A stretch of DNA of 64,000 bases, taken from contig CAVAPE010000002.1 of assembly GCA_963590405.1 (NCBI GenBank), positions 28,197 through 92,196 of the forward strand, written 5' to 3'. Of this stretch, positions 39,633-48,787 are shown one piece after another. Below the pieces are notes generated by a model. It saw nothing but the letters and a program-made list of their open reading frames with translations, did no database searches and had not been told where the DNA came from. This stretch comes from Limisoma sp963590405 (GTDB lineage: Bacteria > Bacteroidota > Bacteroidia > Bacteroidales > Muribaculaceae). Each line of letters opens with the position of its first letter. The first letter of the stretch is position 1. Made by a program: the position numbers and the translations under genes.

Positions 39633-42401
39633 CTATTTCAGTTTGTCTTTTAGAAATTGCCCAGTGTAACTGTCGGGGCAGGCAGCAATGTCCTCAGGAG
39701 TGCCGGCGCACACTATGTTGCCGCCGCCGTTGCCTCCTTCCGGTCCCATGTCGATTACGTGGTCGGCGCATTTCACAACGTCGAGGTTATGCTCGATGAT
39801 AACCACTGTATGGCCTTTCTCAATCAGGCGGTTGAACGACCCCATAAGGGTGTTGATGTCGTGGAAATGCAGTCCCGTTGTCGGCTCGTCGAAGATAAAC
39901 ATCGATGGCTTTTGCTTCTCTTGACTAAGGAAATAAGCCAACTTGATGCGCTGGTTTTCGCCGCCCGACAGCGTGGACGACGACTGTCCCATCTTAATGT
40001 AGCCAAGACCCACTTGCTGGAGCGGCAGCAATCGCTTCACGATGCGCGCCTCGATGCTTCCGCCCGCCTCGCTGAAAAATTCTATTGCTTGGTTGATGGT
40101 CATGTTGAGCACATCATAGATGTTCTTTCCGCGGTATTCAATTTCGAGCACCTCGGGCTTGTATCGCTTGCCGTGGCAGCATTCGCATTCGAGTGTTATG
40201 TCTGCCATAAACTGCATCTCTATAGTTATTGTGCCTTCGCCCTTGCACTCCTCGCAGCGCCCACCCTCAGCATTGTAGGAGAAATGCCCGGCATCGAAGC
40301 CCATCTGCTTTGCGCCCTGCTGGTCGGCAAAGAGGCGGCGTATCTCGTCGAAGGCTTTCAGATAGGTTGCAGCGTTGCTTCGCGACGATTTGCCAATAGG
40401 GTTTTGGTCTACAAATTCCACGCTGTTCAGGAGGTTGAGGTCGCCGCGCAGTTCGGTGTACGAGCCGGTGTTGTCGCAAGCCTCGCCGAAATGGCGCAGG
40501 AGGGCGTTGTAGAGGATGTCGCGCACAAGGGTCGACTTGCCCGAACCGCTCACACCTGTAACCACGGTCATAACCTGCAGCGGAAAGCGCACATCTATGC
40601 CCTTGATGTTGTTTTGGGCGGCGCCGATGATTTCGATGTAGTTGTGGGAGTGGCGGCGCAACTTCGGCAAACTTACGCTCATCTCTCCTGTGAGGTATTT
40701 TGCTGTCAAACTGTCTGTCGCCTTGCTCAATTCATCAACTGGACCTTGGTAGACGAGTTTTCCGCCGTTGCGTCCGGCAAGTGGTCCGATGTCGATAATC
40801 CAGTCAGCGGCACGCATTATTTCCTCATCGTGCTCCACCACGATGACGGTGTTGCCCAACTGCTGCAGATGGCGCAGCACTCCGATGAGGCGTTGGGTGT
40901 CGCGCGAATGCAGTCCTATGCTCGGCTCGTCGAGGATGTAGAGTGAGCCTACAAGGCTGCTGCCCAGCGATGTGGCAAGGTTGATGCGCTGACTTTCGCC
41001 GCCCGAAAGTGATGAGGAAAGTCGGTCGAGGGTGAGGTATTCCAAGCCCACATCGCATAGATAGCCGATGCGAGTGCGTATTTCAGTGAGCAGACGTTTG
41101 GCAATCTTTGCGTCGGTGTCGCTCAGTTCAATTTTTTCAAACCAGTCTTTTACCTCAGCCACAGGCATCTTCACGATGTCGGCAATGGTCTTGCCGTTGA
41201 TTTTGACGTATAGGGCATCTTTCCGCAATCGGCTGCCGTGGCAGTCGGGGCAGATGGTCTTGCCGCGATAGCGTGCCAGCATCACACGGTACTGTATCTT
41301 GTACTGGTTTTCCCTAACCATATCGAAAAATTGGTCGATGCCGTAGATGCCCGGCGCACCGTGCCAAAGCAGGTCTTTCTCTTCGTCGGTCAGTTCGTAG
41401 TAGGGGCGATGCACATGAAATCCGCGTTTGGTGGCGGCGATGATAAACTCGCGTTTGCACTGGCTCATCTTTTCCCCTCGCCAGCACACCACGGCATCGT
41501 CGTAGACCGACAAAGCCTTGTTAGGGATGACGAGGTTCTCGTCGATGCCGAGCACCTGTCCGAAACCTTCGCACGTTGGGCATGCGCCGTAAGGGTTGTT
41601 GAAGTTGAACAGTTGGTCGGTGGGCTCAATAAACTCGATGCCGTCTTCCTCGAAGCGTTTAGAGAATGACGTGCGCTCAATGCCGTTCTCGCCCCACGCG
41701 AGGAGTTGGCATTGCCCGTCGCCTTCGTAGAATGCCGTTTCTGTGGAGTCGGTCAGGCGGCTGAGCGTGTCGTTGTCGCTGGCTGCTGTCAGTCGGTCGA
41801 TGAGTAGGGTGTATTCACCATTGTCCTTGGCATCGTCGATTTGCACAAACTGCCCGTCGGCTTCCAGTCGCGAAAAGCCTTCTTTCTTGTAGATGTCGAG
41901 TTGCTGCTGGAGAGTGCGTTCGCCGGCAAGCGTAATCGGTGCCACAATGGCGATGCGTGTGCCTTCGGCATACGATTGCATCTTCGTCATTACGTCGTCG
42001 ACAGTGTTTTTCTTCACTTGGTTTCCCGATACGGGCGAATAGGTCTTGCCGATGCGCGCAAACAACAGGCGCAGATAGTCGTAGATTTCCGATGCCGTGC
42101 CTACGGTGCTTCGCGGATTGCGTGTGCTCACTTTCTGCTCGATGGCTATGGCTGGCGGCAGACCTTTAATGAAGTCGCATTCAGGCTTTTGCATGCGTCC
42201 GAGAAACTGCCGCGCATACGACGACATACTCTCCACGTAGCGGCGTTGCCCTTCGGCATAGAGCGTGTCGAATGCCAGCGACGATTTGCCCGAGCCCGAC
42301 AGACCAGTGATTACAATAAACTTGCCGCGCGGTATCTCCAAATCAATGTTCTTGAGGTTGTTGACCCGCGCGCCTTTTATTATGATATTGTTGTTAGCCA
42401 T
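39633..42401 (-). CDS. uvrA: Excinuclease ABC subunit A
   Basis: 922 residues. The first ATPase has Walker A GLSGSGKSS (33-41) and YVESMSSYARQFLGRM. The second has GVSGSGKSTLVRDIL. Both signature motifs (LSGGESQRINLA and LSGGENQRIKLA) and Walker B segments (YILDEPSIGLH and FIFDEPTTGLH) are intact. Zinc-binding motifs include CPTCEGFG, CPDCHGSRL, CEECKGEG and CECCHGKRY. It recognises DNA damage with UvrB in nucleotide excision repair. The length is slightly below the usual 940 residues. The downstream end is closed by a terminator, and the mechanosensitive-channel gene lies only 3 bases upstream, so the two are cotranscribed. Confidence 0.97.
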   Translation of the reverse strand: MANNNIIIKGARVNNLKNIDLEIPRGKFIVITGLSGSGKSSLAFDTLYAEGQRRYVESMSSYARQFLGRMQKPECDFIKGLPPAIAIEQKVSTRNPRSTVGTASEIYDYLRLLFARIGKTYSPVSGNQVKKNTVDDVMTKMQSYAEGTRIAIVAPITLAGERTLQQQLDIYKKEGFSRLEADGQFVQIDDAKDNGEYTLLIDRLTAASDNDTLSRLTDSTETAFYEGDGQCQLLAWGENGIERTSFSKRFEEDGIEFIEPTDQLFNFNNPYGACPTCEGFGQVLGIDENLVIPNKALSVYDDAVVCWRGEKMSQCKREFIIAATKRGFHVHRPYYELTDEEKDLLWHGAPGIYGIDQFFDMVRENQYKIQYRVMLARYRGKTICPDCHGSRLRKDALYVKINGKTIADIVKMPVAEVKDWFEKIELSDTDAKIAKRLLTEIRTRIGYLCDVGLEYLTLDRLSSSLSGGESQRINLATSLGSSLVGSLYILDEPSIGLHSRDTQRLIGVLRHLQQLGNTVIVVEHDEEIMRAADWIIDIGPLAGRNGGKLVYQGPVDELSKATDSLTAKYLTGEMSVSLPKLRRHSHNYIEIIGAAQNNIKGIDVRFPLQVMTVVTGVSGSGKSTLVRDILYNALLRHFGEACDNTGSYTELRGDLNLLNSVEFVDQNPIGKSSRSNAATYLKAFDEIRRLFADQQGAKQMGFDAGHFSYNAEGGRCEECKGEGTITIEMQFMADITLECECCHGKRYKPEVLEIEYRGKNIYDVLNMTINQAIEFFSEAGGSIEARIVKRLLPLQQVGLGYIKMGQSSSTLSGGENQRIKLAYFLSQEKQKPSMFIFDEPTTGLHFHDINTLMGSFNRLIEKGHTVVIIEHNLDVVKCADHVIDMGPEGGNGGGNIVCAGTPEDIAACPDSYTGQFLKDKLK

Positions 42402-42404
42402 ACG

Positions 42405-43574
42405 TTAATTTTTCAATTTTTCGAGGTCCTTGCCCGACGGCGACTGGAATGCCTTCAGCCCGAACTTGCCGAGCGAGGCATATGCGAGTTCCGCTATGTC
42501 GGCTTTGACGTGCTCAAAGTCGACCCATTCGGTGCAGGTAGTGAAGCAGTAGAGTTCCACGGGCAACCCGTTGGGCGAGGCTTGTTGCTGACGCACCATC
42601 AAGTGGGGCTGCGGAGTGACAAGTGGGTGCGAACGCATGCAGTGCTCCATGTAGTAGCGGAAGAAAAAGAGGTTCGTCACCTCCGCTCCGTAGGCAGGGC
42701 AATTCGGTACCAATTCAGCGAGCCGCTGTGCCTCATCGGCATCGCACACGTGAATTGTCTGGATGTCGACATACACAAGTTGTGTCATTCTCCGACCGCC
42801 TTCGTCCCACATGCCGCGGTAGTTCTGGAACGACTCCGAAATCAGGGCATAGGTGGGTATCGTGGTGATTGAGTTGTCCCAGTTGCGCACCTTCACGAAG
42901 TTGAGGCTCACCTCCATCACCAGACCGTTTGCGCCGCGCTTGTCGAGAATCATCCAGTCGCCCGGTCTCAGAAGGTCGTAGTAGTTGATTTGAACACCAG
43001 CCACGAGGCCCATTATCGAATCCTTGAACACCAACATCAGGATTGCTGCTGACGCTCCGATGCCTGTTAGCACGGCACTCGGCTCGCGGTTGAAAATGAT
43101 GCTGATGCCGAGAATTACGGCTATGCAGATTGCAATGATTTTTAGCGTTTGGTAAAGTCCTGCGAGCGGTCGCTTTTTCAGCGATTCGTGCTCCGAACTA
43201 ATGGTCTGGAACGACGAAATGAAGGCGCACACCAACTGGGTGGAAACTATGAGCGAAAGCAGTAGTAACACCTTGTTGATGATTGCCATCGCTAATGGCG
43301 TGTCGGCGAAAATCGAAGGCACAAGGAGGTAGGCGATAAGCGCCGGAATCAGATAGGACGCGAGGTTGAGCACGCGGCTGTTGAAAAGGTGGTCGTCCCA
43401 CGTCGCTTCGGTCTTTTCTGTGATTTTCTGCACAATCGGGAAAACTGCCTTTTTGAGGACAAAGTACACCACAAAGCAGATTGCCACCACGATGCCGATG
43501 CCGCAAAGGCGGTCGACTGCGGTGACTCCTGTCGATGGCGTTAGGTCAAACCAATTGTGTAGATATTCAGCCAT
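42405..43574 (-). CDS. Mechanosensitive ion channel family protein (MscS/YbdG-like)
   Basis: 389 residues with about five membrane helices in the first half, the last being AVLTGIGASAAILMLVFKDSIMGLVAGVQI, the MscS pore helix. The beta-domain follows (LLRPGDWMILDKRGANGLVMEVSLNFVKVRNWDNSITTIPTYALISESFQNYRGM). This is the usual S-box. The length and the sequence around NYRGMWDEGGRRM resemble E. coli YbdG rather than the short MscS. It would open under osmotic downshock. The gene lies between lgt (6 bases upstream) and uvrA (3 bases downstream). Confidence 0.9.
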   Translation of the reverse strand: MAEYLHNWFDLTPSTGVTAVDRLCGIGIVVAICFVVYFVLKKAVFPIVQKITEKTEATWDDHLFNSRVLNLASYLIPALIAYLLVPSIFADTPLAMAIINKVLLLLSLIVSTQLVCAFISSFQTISSEHESLKKRPLAGLYQTLKIIAICIAVILGISIIFNREPSAVLTGIGASAAILMLVFKDSIMGLVAGVQINYYDLLRPGDWMILDKRGANGLVMEVSLNFVKVRNWDNSITTIPTYALISESFQNYRGMWDEGGRRMTQLVYVDIQTIHVCDADEAQRLAELVPNCPAYGAEVTNLFFFRYYMEHCMRSHPLVTPQPHLMVRQQQASPNGLPVELYCFTTCTEWVDFEHVKADIAELAYASLGKFGLKAFQSPSGKDLEKLKN

Positions 43575-43580
43575 TTGCCG

Positions 43581-44456
43581 TTATTTTTTCTTCTCTTCGG
43601 GAGCAAATTCGTTTTTGTAGTCGATGGCTACGCGCGGACGTTGCATAGCGCGTACAATCAAAATCACGCCAGCGATGATAAACGGTACGCTGAGCCGTTG
43701 ACCCATGTTGAGTGTCATACCGACCTCGAAACTCTCCTGCGGATTTTTCACAAACTCAATCAGGAAACGGCAAGAGAACAGCACCGTGAAGAACACGCCA
43801 GTTATCAAACCTCTGCGCTCTTCAGCATTGCGCTTCCAGTACATCCACATCAGCACGCCAAACAAGGCAAAGTAGCAAAGGGCTTCGTAGATTTGCGTAG
43901 GGTGGCAGGCTACCATAGCGCCGTTGTTGGCACACATGCGTTGCCATTCCACTGAGTCGACGAAATAGAATCCCCAAGGGAGGTTGGTGACGTGTCCGAA
44001 AATCTCGGAGTTGAACAGGTTGCCCATGCGGATAAGTCCGCCTACCATTGCCACAGGCACTACCAAGCGGTCGAGCGTCCACAGAGGGGAACGCTTCGTG
44101 ACGTAGTAGGAATAGAGGCAGATGCCGATGAGGATGCCGATAGCACCGCCGTGGCTTGCAAGTCCGCCTTCCCAAATTTTCAGTATCTCCGAGGGATGCT
44201 GCGAATAGTAGTCCCAGGCATAGAAAAACACGTGTCCGAGGCGTGCCCCGACAATCGTGCAAATCACCACAATCACAAAAATCGAGTCCACCCAACTGCT
44301 ACGCTCACCTTCGTGCTTGAACATCCGCGACAGAATCATTGCGCCGAGGATGAAGCCGATGGCAAACATCAATCCGTACCAGCGGATTGTTATAGGAGAG
44401 GAGATGAGGTCGGGGTTGAAATCCCACGTTATGAAGTCAAGAATTTGTGCAATCAT
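43581..44456 (-). CDS. lgt: Prolipoprotein diacylglyceryl transferase
   Basis: 291 residues, seven membrane helices. Family motifs include SPITIRWYGLMFAIGFILGAMIL (with the conserved Tyr), GARLGHVFFYAWDYYSQHP, the HGGAIGI loop and RMGNLFNSEIFGHVTNLPWGFYF. It transfers diacylglycerol from phosphatidylglycerol to the lipobox cysteine of prelipoproteins. The many lipoproteins in this window (C11 protease, DUF6452, I9-like, leukocidin-like) depend on it. It is the first gene of a compact unit with the MscS channel and uvrA. Confidence 0.96.
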   Translation of the reverse strand: MIAQILDFITWDFNPDLISSPITIRWYGLMFAIGFILGAMILSRMFKHEGERSSWVDSIFVIVVICTIVGARLGHVFFYAWDYYSQHPSEILKIWEGGLASHGGAIGILIGICLYSYYVTKRSPLWTLDRLVVPVAMVGGLIRMGNLFNSEIFGHVTNLPWGFYFVDSVEWQRMCANNGAMVACHPTQIYEALCYFALFGVLMWMYWKRNAEERRGLITGVFFTVLFSCRFLIEFVKNPQESFEVGMTLNMGQRLSVPFIIAGVILIVRAMQRPRVAIDYKNEFAPEEKKK

Positions 44457-44526
44457 AATCTATAGTTCGTTTTTGTTGTTCAAATTGAAGTCGTAAAGTT
44501 ACGCATAATTATGCCCACTGGCAATA

Positions 44527-45456
44527 TTATTTTCGTTTGCGTAGGCTTGGAAACATTCTGCGGAAGCGCGTCAGCGGCACACTGAGGCTGCCGCCAGCGA
44601 TGACCATAGTTACCGCTACGATAATCAGCACCAGTCCCACACTTTGCCGCGGCGACATCACTTCGCCAAACACCAGTATGCCAAATAATACGGCGGTGAC
44701 GGGCTCTAGCGCGCCTAGGATGGCTGTAGGCGTAGAGCCGATGCTTTGGATGGCTGCTGTGGTGCAGAGAAACGATATTGCGGTGGGGAATACTGCCAGA
44801 CCCAACACGTTGCCCCACAGATACCAATGGTTAGGAGTACAGACGTGTCCCAGCCACAGTAGTCGTGCTATAAAAATGAGTACACCGAAGAGCAGCACGT
44901 AGAACGTAATCTTCAGCGTCGGCTCGTCCTTGATGGCTTTCACGCGGTTGATGCCCACGAGGTAGATGGCGTAGGTGAGCGACGACACGAAGACGAAGGC
45001 AGAGCCGATGAGGCTGATTGTCGAGCCGTCTTCGTTCTTGTAGAGCAGACCAATGCCGCCCAATGCAAGAAACATGCAGACGATGGTGGCAATCTTTATG
45101 CGCTCGTGGAACACGCCTGCCATTATCAGGGCAACGAGGATAGGGTAGATGAAAAGCAGGGTTGAGGCGATGCTTGCGCCCATATACCCGTAACTCAGGA
45201 ACAGTGCCAACGAAGAAATGGCAATCATCGCCCCGTAGAAGGCCAGCGGAGCCACTTCGTTTTTGTGAATCGACAGATTTCTGCCGCGCATTTTCAGCAT
45301 TATGCCCAGTATTGGAATTGCGAGCAAGTATCTGAAAAACAGCACTGAGTCAGGATCCATGCCGTCGGCATACAAAGGCAGGGCAAACAGCGGATTCATA
45401 CCATAAGTTGCTGCTGCCACAGCACCCAAGAAATAACCTTTTGCTTTAGAGTTCAT
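44527..45456 (-). CDS. EamA/DMT family transporter
   Basis: From the ATG giving MNSKAKGYFLGAVAAATYGMNPLFALPLYADGMDPDSVLFFRYLLAIP the protein has 309 residues and about ten membrane helices arranged as two EamA repeats (first about 5-140, second about 145-295; second-repeat hallmark STPTAILGALEPVTAVLFGILVFGE). It exports or imports small metabolites, and the substrate is unknown. A TTG-initiated extension upstream has no support. The basic C-terminus (RFRRMFPSLRKRK) is a typical cytoplasmic tail. It lies alone between lgt and the divergent queD promoter. Confidence 0.9.
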   Translation of the reverse strand: MNSKAKGYFLGAVAAATYGMNPLFALPLYADGMDPDSVLFFRYLLAIPILGIMLKMRGRNLSIHKNEVAPLAFYGAMIAISSLALFLSYGYMGASIASTLLFIYPILVALIMAGVFHERIKIATIVCMFLALGGIGLLYKNEDGSTISLIGSAFVFVSSLTYAIYLVGINRVKAIKDEPTLKITFYVLLFGVLIFIARLLWLGHVCTPNHWYLWGNVLGLAVFPTAISFLCTTAAIQSIGSTPTAILGALEPVTAVLFGILVFGEVMSPRQSVGLVLIIVAVTMVIAGGSLSVPLTRFRRMFPSLRKRK

Positions 45457-45524
45457 GAGTTGAAATTTTCGTGTGCAAAGATAGTGCAAATCGAGAGCAA
45501 AACATTCAGGCAGTTTAAAAATAT

Positions 45525-45555
45525 TTTGCCCTTCGCTCGGCTTGCATTATCTTTG
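45525..45555 (+). promoter_or_regulatory. Bacteroidota promoter of queD-queE
   Basis: TTTG (45525-45528), 19 bases, then TATCTTTG (45548-45555): an exact consensus match. The queD ATG (45577) is 21 bases beyond the -7 box. Confidence 0.75.
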
Positions 45556-45576
45556 TAACTTGAAATAAAATTGTTA

Positions 45577-45930
45577 ATGTACTACGTATCTAAAAGAATA
45601 GAAATAGCAGGTTGTCATAGTCTTAAACTTGACTATGAAAGCAAATGCTCGCAGTTGCATGGGCACAACTGGATTGTGACCATCTATTGCCGCGCTGCCG
45701 AACTCGACCGCAATGGGATGGTCTGCGACTTTACACACATAAAGGAGAAGATTCACGGTTATCTTGACCATGGCAATTTCAACGAACTTTTGCCGTTTAA
45801 CCCTACTGCCGAGAACATTGCAAAATGGATTTGCGACCAGATCCCAGAATGCTACAAAGTGTGTGTGCAGGAGTCGGAAGGAAATACCGCCACTTATGTC
45901 ATTGATGGCTGCGATGGAGAAACGGTTTAA
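45577..45930 (+). CDS. queD: 6-carboxytetrahydropterin synthase QueD
   Basis: 117 residues from the ATG at 45577. The zinc ligands H14, H28 and H30 (AGCHSLKL, LHGHNW) and the catalytic Cys24 (SKCSQLHGH) are present, with DFTHIKEKIHGYLDHGNFNEL carrying the catalytic Asp-His. It turns dihydroneopterin triphosphate into 6-carboxytetrahydropterin, the second step of queuosine/7-deazaguanine synthesis. It overlaps queE. The other pathway genes queC and queF are not in the window. Confidence 0.95.
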   Translation: MYYVSKRIEIAGCHSLKLDYESKCSQLHGHNWIVTIYCRAAELDRNGMVCDFTHIKEKIHGYLDHGNFNELLPFNPTAENIAKWICDQIPECYKVCVQESEGNTATYVIDGCDGETV

Positions 45931-46501
45931 GATCAACGAGATCTTCTATAGCCTTCAGGGTGAGGGTTTTTACACCGGAACGCCGTCGGTGTTCGTGCGC
46001 TTCTCGGGGTGCAATCTGCATTGTCCGTTCTGCGACACTCAGCACGAGGATGGCACGATGATGACCGCCTCAGAAATCGTTGCGGAGATAGAGAAATACC
46101 CTTGCCGCCATGTGGTTATGACTGGCGGAGAGCCGTCGCTGTTTCTGACAGAGGAATTTGTTGCAATGGTAAAGTCTGCAGGACGTTTTGTGGCGGTGGA
46201 AACTAACGGTACGCATCGGTTGCCGCAGAACGTAGACTGGGTGACTTTGTCGCCGAAGGATGCGTTTGTCGATGGTGCTTCTGTGGTGGTGCGCGAATGC
46301 AGCGAGTTGAAAGTGGTCTATACGGGACAAAATCTGTCCGCCTACGACAATATTTCCACGCCGAACCGCTTCCTTCAGCCGTGCGACAACGGCAATGCCG
46401 ACGACAACCGAAAGGCTGTGCAGCAGTGCATTGACGCTTGTCTTGCCAATCCGCAATGGCGGCTGTCGCTGCAAACACACAAGTTGACAAATATCCGCTA
46501 A
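45914..46501 (+). CDS. queE: 7-carboxy-7-deazaguanine synthase QueE
   Basis: 195 residues from the ATG at 45914 (MEKRFKINEIFYSLQGEG); an ATG three codons earlier at 45905 is also possible. The radical SAM cluster motif CNLHCPFC gives C33, C37 and C40, followed by DTQHEDG and VVMTGGEPSLF. It rearranges 6-carboxytetrahydropterin to CDG, the third step of queuosine synthesis. Its start overlaps the end of queD by 17 bases, so the two are coupled. The size is that of the compact bacterial form. Confidence 0.95.
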   Translation: MEKRFKINEIFYSLQGEGFYTGTPSVFVRFSGCNLHCPFCDTQHEDGTMMTASEIVAEIEKYPCRHVVMTGGEPSLFLTEEFVAMVKSAGRFVAVETNGTHRLPQNVDWVTLSPKDAFVDGASVVVRECSELKVVYTGQNLSAYDNISTPNRFLQPCDNGNADDNRKAVQQCIDACLANPQWRLSLQTHKLTNIR

Positions 46502-46560
46502 TAAGAGCCGTCTGCCTTTGGTTTGTTGCAATTCATGGCGGAAATTTGCTAAAAAATTCA

Positions 46561-46568
46561 TAACTTTG
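46561..46568 (+). promoter_or_regulatory. -7 box of the sulfate activation cluster
   Basis: TAACTTTG, 27 bases before the SLC13 permease ATG, matches TAnnTTTG exactly. No TTTG lies at the usual spacing upstream, so the -33 element is weak or absent, which would suit an activator-dependent promoter. Confidence 0.5.
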
Positions 46569-46595
46569 CACGTATTAACTTTTTAGCCAAAAACA

Positions 46596-48146
46596 ATGTC
46601 GTTTGAGGTAATATTTGTAATCATTTGCATGGTGGCAATGCTTGTCGCCTTGATTTTTGACGTGATGCGTCCGGGCTTGATTATGCTCAGCATCGCCGTC
46701 ATCTTCCTTTGTGCCGGCATCATCACTCCCAAGGAGATGATTGAGGGTTTCAGCAATAAGGGAATGATTACCGTGGCATTGCTTTTCCTTGTGAGCGAAG
46801 GCGTTAGGCGGTCGGGTGCTCTCAATGTGATTGTAAAACGACTTCTGCCGCAGCGACGCACGTCGCTGGTGAAGGCGCAGATGAGAATGCTCCCGGCTGT
46901 TAGTTTCATCTCGGCATTCCTAAACAACACTCCGATTGTCGTGATCTTCGGACCGATAGTGAAGCGTTGGGCGGAAAAGTTGAAGATGCCTCCGACGAAA
47001 TTCCTTATACCACTGTCGTATGCCACAATCCTTGGTGGTATGTGTACGCTTATCGGTACTTCAACCAACCTCGTTGTGCATGGTATGGTGGTGGACGCTG
47101 GCTATCAGGGCTTCTCGATGTTTGAACTCGGTAAGGTCGGCGTGTTTGTCTGTGCGGCAGGCTTGATTTATCTGTTTGCATTTTCGGGTAAGTTGCTACC
47201 CAATTCGCGCGAAGACAACCTCGACAAGGAGGAAGACGCACAGGCGCAGAACCTGCATCGCGTGGAAGTAATCCTCGGTGCGCGTTTCCCAGGCATCAAG
47301 AAAAAACTCGGCGAATTTAATTTCTATCGCCATTATGGCGCATACGTCAAGGAGGTGCGCCGTGGCGGTCAGCCGATAGGCGGCGAACTTGACAACATCA
47401 TCCTGCTTGAGGGCGACACACTTGTGCTCTGGGCAGACGAACAGTTTATCCCTACTTGGGGCGATTCGCGTGTGTTCCTGATGGTGGCAAACGGCAAGGA
47501 CGATGTGCCCAAGGAATCGCCGTTCAAGCGCACTCTCGCAATAGCCTTGCTGGTGTTTATGATTGGCGGCGCAACGGTTGGCGAGTTACCAGCGGTGAAG
47601 AACCTTTTCCCGAGCGTCCATCTCGATATGTTCTTCTTTGCCTGCGTTACGACAATCATAATGGCATGGACAAAAATTTTCCCGCCTAAGCGTTACACAA
47701 AATACATTTCCTGGGACATCCTCGTAACCATTGCCTGTGCTTTTGCCATCAGCAAGGCCATCTACAATTCGGGCGTGGCTCCGATGATTGCTCGCTATAT
47801 CATTTCGATGACCGATGCGCTCGGCCCTTATGGCTTGCTCGCTGTGTTGTTTGTAATCACCAACATCTTCACTGAGTTGATTACCAACAATGCCGCCGCT
47901 GCCTTGAGTTTCCCGATTGCGCTGTCGGTGGCAAACGAATTGGGCGCCGACCCAATGCCGTTCTTCGTGGTGATATGTATTGCCGCTTCAACAAGTTTCT
48001 GCACGCCGATTGGCTATCAAACCAACCTCATCGTGCAGGGTATCGGCGGATATAAATTTACCGACTTCGTAAAGGTGGGCTTGCCGCTCAACATCATAGC
48101 CTTTGTGCTGTCGGTTACATTAATACCGCTGTTTTGGGATTTCTAA
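46596..48146 (+). CDS. SLC13/DASS family permease with RCK_C domain, probable sulfate importer
   Basis: 516 residues, about twelve membrane helices in two repeats. NNTPIVVIFGPIVKRWAEKL and IGTSTNLVVHGM form one half-site, and TNNAAAALSFPIAL with CTPIGYQTNLIVQG the other, the duplicated SNT-type loops of DASS transporters. A TrkA_C/RCK_C ligand-binding domain (about 225-285, GGQPIGGELDNIILLEGDTLVLWA) sits between the halves, as in the SLC13-type sulfate permeases. Sulfate is the likely substrate because cysC, cysD and cysN follow directly. This is the first gene of the five-gene cluster, with 10 bases to cysC. Confidence 0.88.
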   Translation: MSFEVIFVIICMVAMLVALIFDVMRPGLIMLSIAVIFLCAGIITPKEMIEGFSNKGMITVALLFLVSEGVRRSGALNVIVKRLLPQRRTSLVKAQMRMLPAVSFISAFLNNTPIVVIFGPIVKRWAEKLKMPPTKFLIPLSYATILGGMCTLIGTSTNLVVHGMVVDAGYQGFSMFELGKVGVFVCAAGLIYLFAFSGKLLPNSREDNLDKEEDAQAQNLHRVEVILGARFPGIKKKLGEFNFYRHYGAYVKEVRRGGQPIGGELDNIILLEGDTLVLWADEQFIPTWGDSRVFLMVANGKDDVPKESPFKRTLAIALLVFMIGGATVGELPAVKNLFPSVHLDMFFFACVTTIIMAWTKIFPPKRYTKYISWDILVTIACAFAISKAIYNSGVAPMIARYIISMTDALGPYGLLAVLFVITNIFTELITNNAAAALSFPIALSVANELGADPMPFFVVICIAASTSFCTPIGYQTNLIVQGIGGYKFTDFVKVGLPLNIIAFVLSVTLIPLFWDF

Positions 48147-48156
48147 ACAAAAGATT

Positions 48157-48774
48157 ATGGAACAGAAAGCAACAAATATTTATCCGATATTCGACCGAAT
48201 GCTTAGCCGTGCCGACAAGGAGACGCTTCTTGGACAGCGCGGCATGATGCTTTGGTTTACCGGCCTCAGCGGGTCGGGCAAAAGTACCGTGGCGATAGCC
48301 CTGGAGCGCGAACTCCACAAGCGTGGCTTGCTTTGCCGCATACTCGACGGCGACAACATCCGCTCGGGCATCAACAACAATCTCGGCTTTTCGGCTGAGG
48401 ATCGCGTTGAAAACATCCGCCGCATCGCTGAGGTGGGACGACTTTTTGTCGACACGGGCATCATTACCATAGCCGCCTTCATCAGTCCCAACAACCAACT
48501 GCGGGAGATGGCGGCTGAAATCATCGGCAAAGACGATTTCGTGGAGGTGTTTGTCAGCACACCGCTTGAGGAGTGTGAGCGACGCGACGTGAAGGGGTTG
48601 TATGCCAAGGCTCGCCGTGGCGAAATCAAGAACTTCACAGGCATCTCGGCTCCATTTGAAGCGCCCGAGCATCCTGCCATCTCGCTCGACACCTCAAAAC
48701 TGTCGGTAGAGCAGTCGGTAGGGGAGTTGCTGAAACTCATTTTGCCTAAAGTAAAGAAAGAAATAACAAAATAA
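48157..48774 (+). CDS. cysC: Adenylylsulfate (APS) kinase
   Basis: 205 residues. The P-loop GLSGSGKST (36-44), the APS-binding LDGDNIRSGINNNLGFSAEDR, ENIRRIAEVGRLFVDTGIITIAAFISPN and VFVSTPLEECERRDVKGLYAKARRGEIKNFTG match CysC throughout. It phosphorylates APS at the 3' position to give PAPS, the sulfonate donor of sulfotransferases. It lies between the sulfate permease and cysD, 13 bases before the latter. No PAPS reductase gene is present to send PAPS towards cysteine. Confidence 0.96.
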   Translation: MEQKATNIYPIFDRMLSRADKETLLGQRGMMLWFTGLSGSGKSTVAIALERELHKRGLLCRILDGDNIRSGINNNLGFSAEDRVENIRRIAEVGRLFVDTGIITIAAFISPNNQLREMAAEIIGKDDFVEVFVSTPLEECERRDVKGLYAKARRGEIKNFTGISAPFEAPEHPAISLDTSKLSVEQSVGELLKLILPKVKKEITK

Positions 48775-48787
48775 TCAATATATAGAT

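Noticed and set aside
39657..40946. A 429-codon open frame antisense to uvrA
   Set aside because: Antisense to the ATPase domains of a certain gene. The translation is low-complexity Val/Ala/His and matches nothing known to me.
45764..45913. A longer N-terminus for queE
   Set aside because: The extension lies wholly within queD in another frame and has no family similarity. The conserved start is MEKRFKINEIFYSLQGEG.
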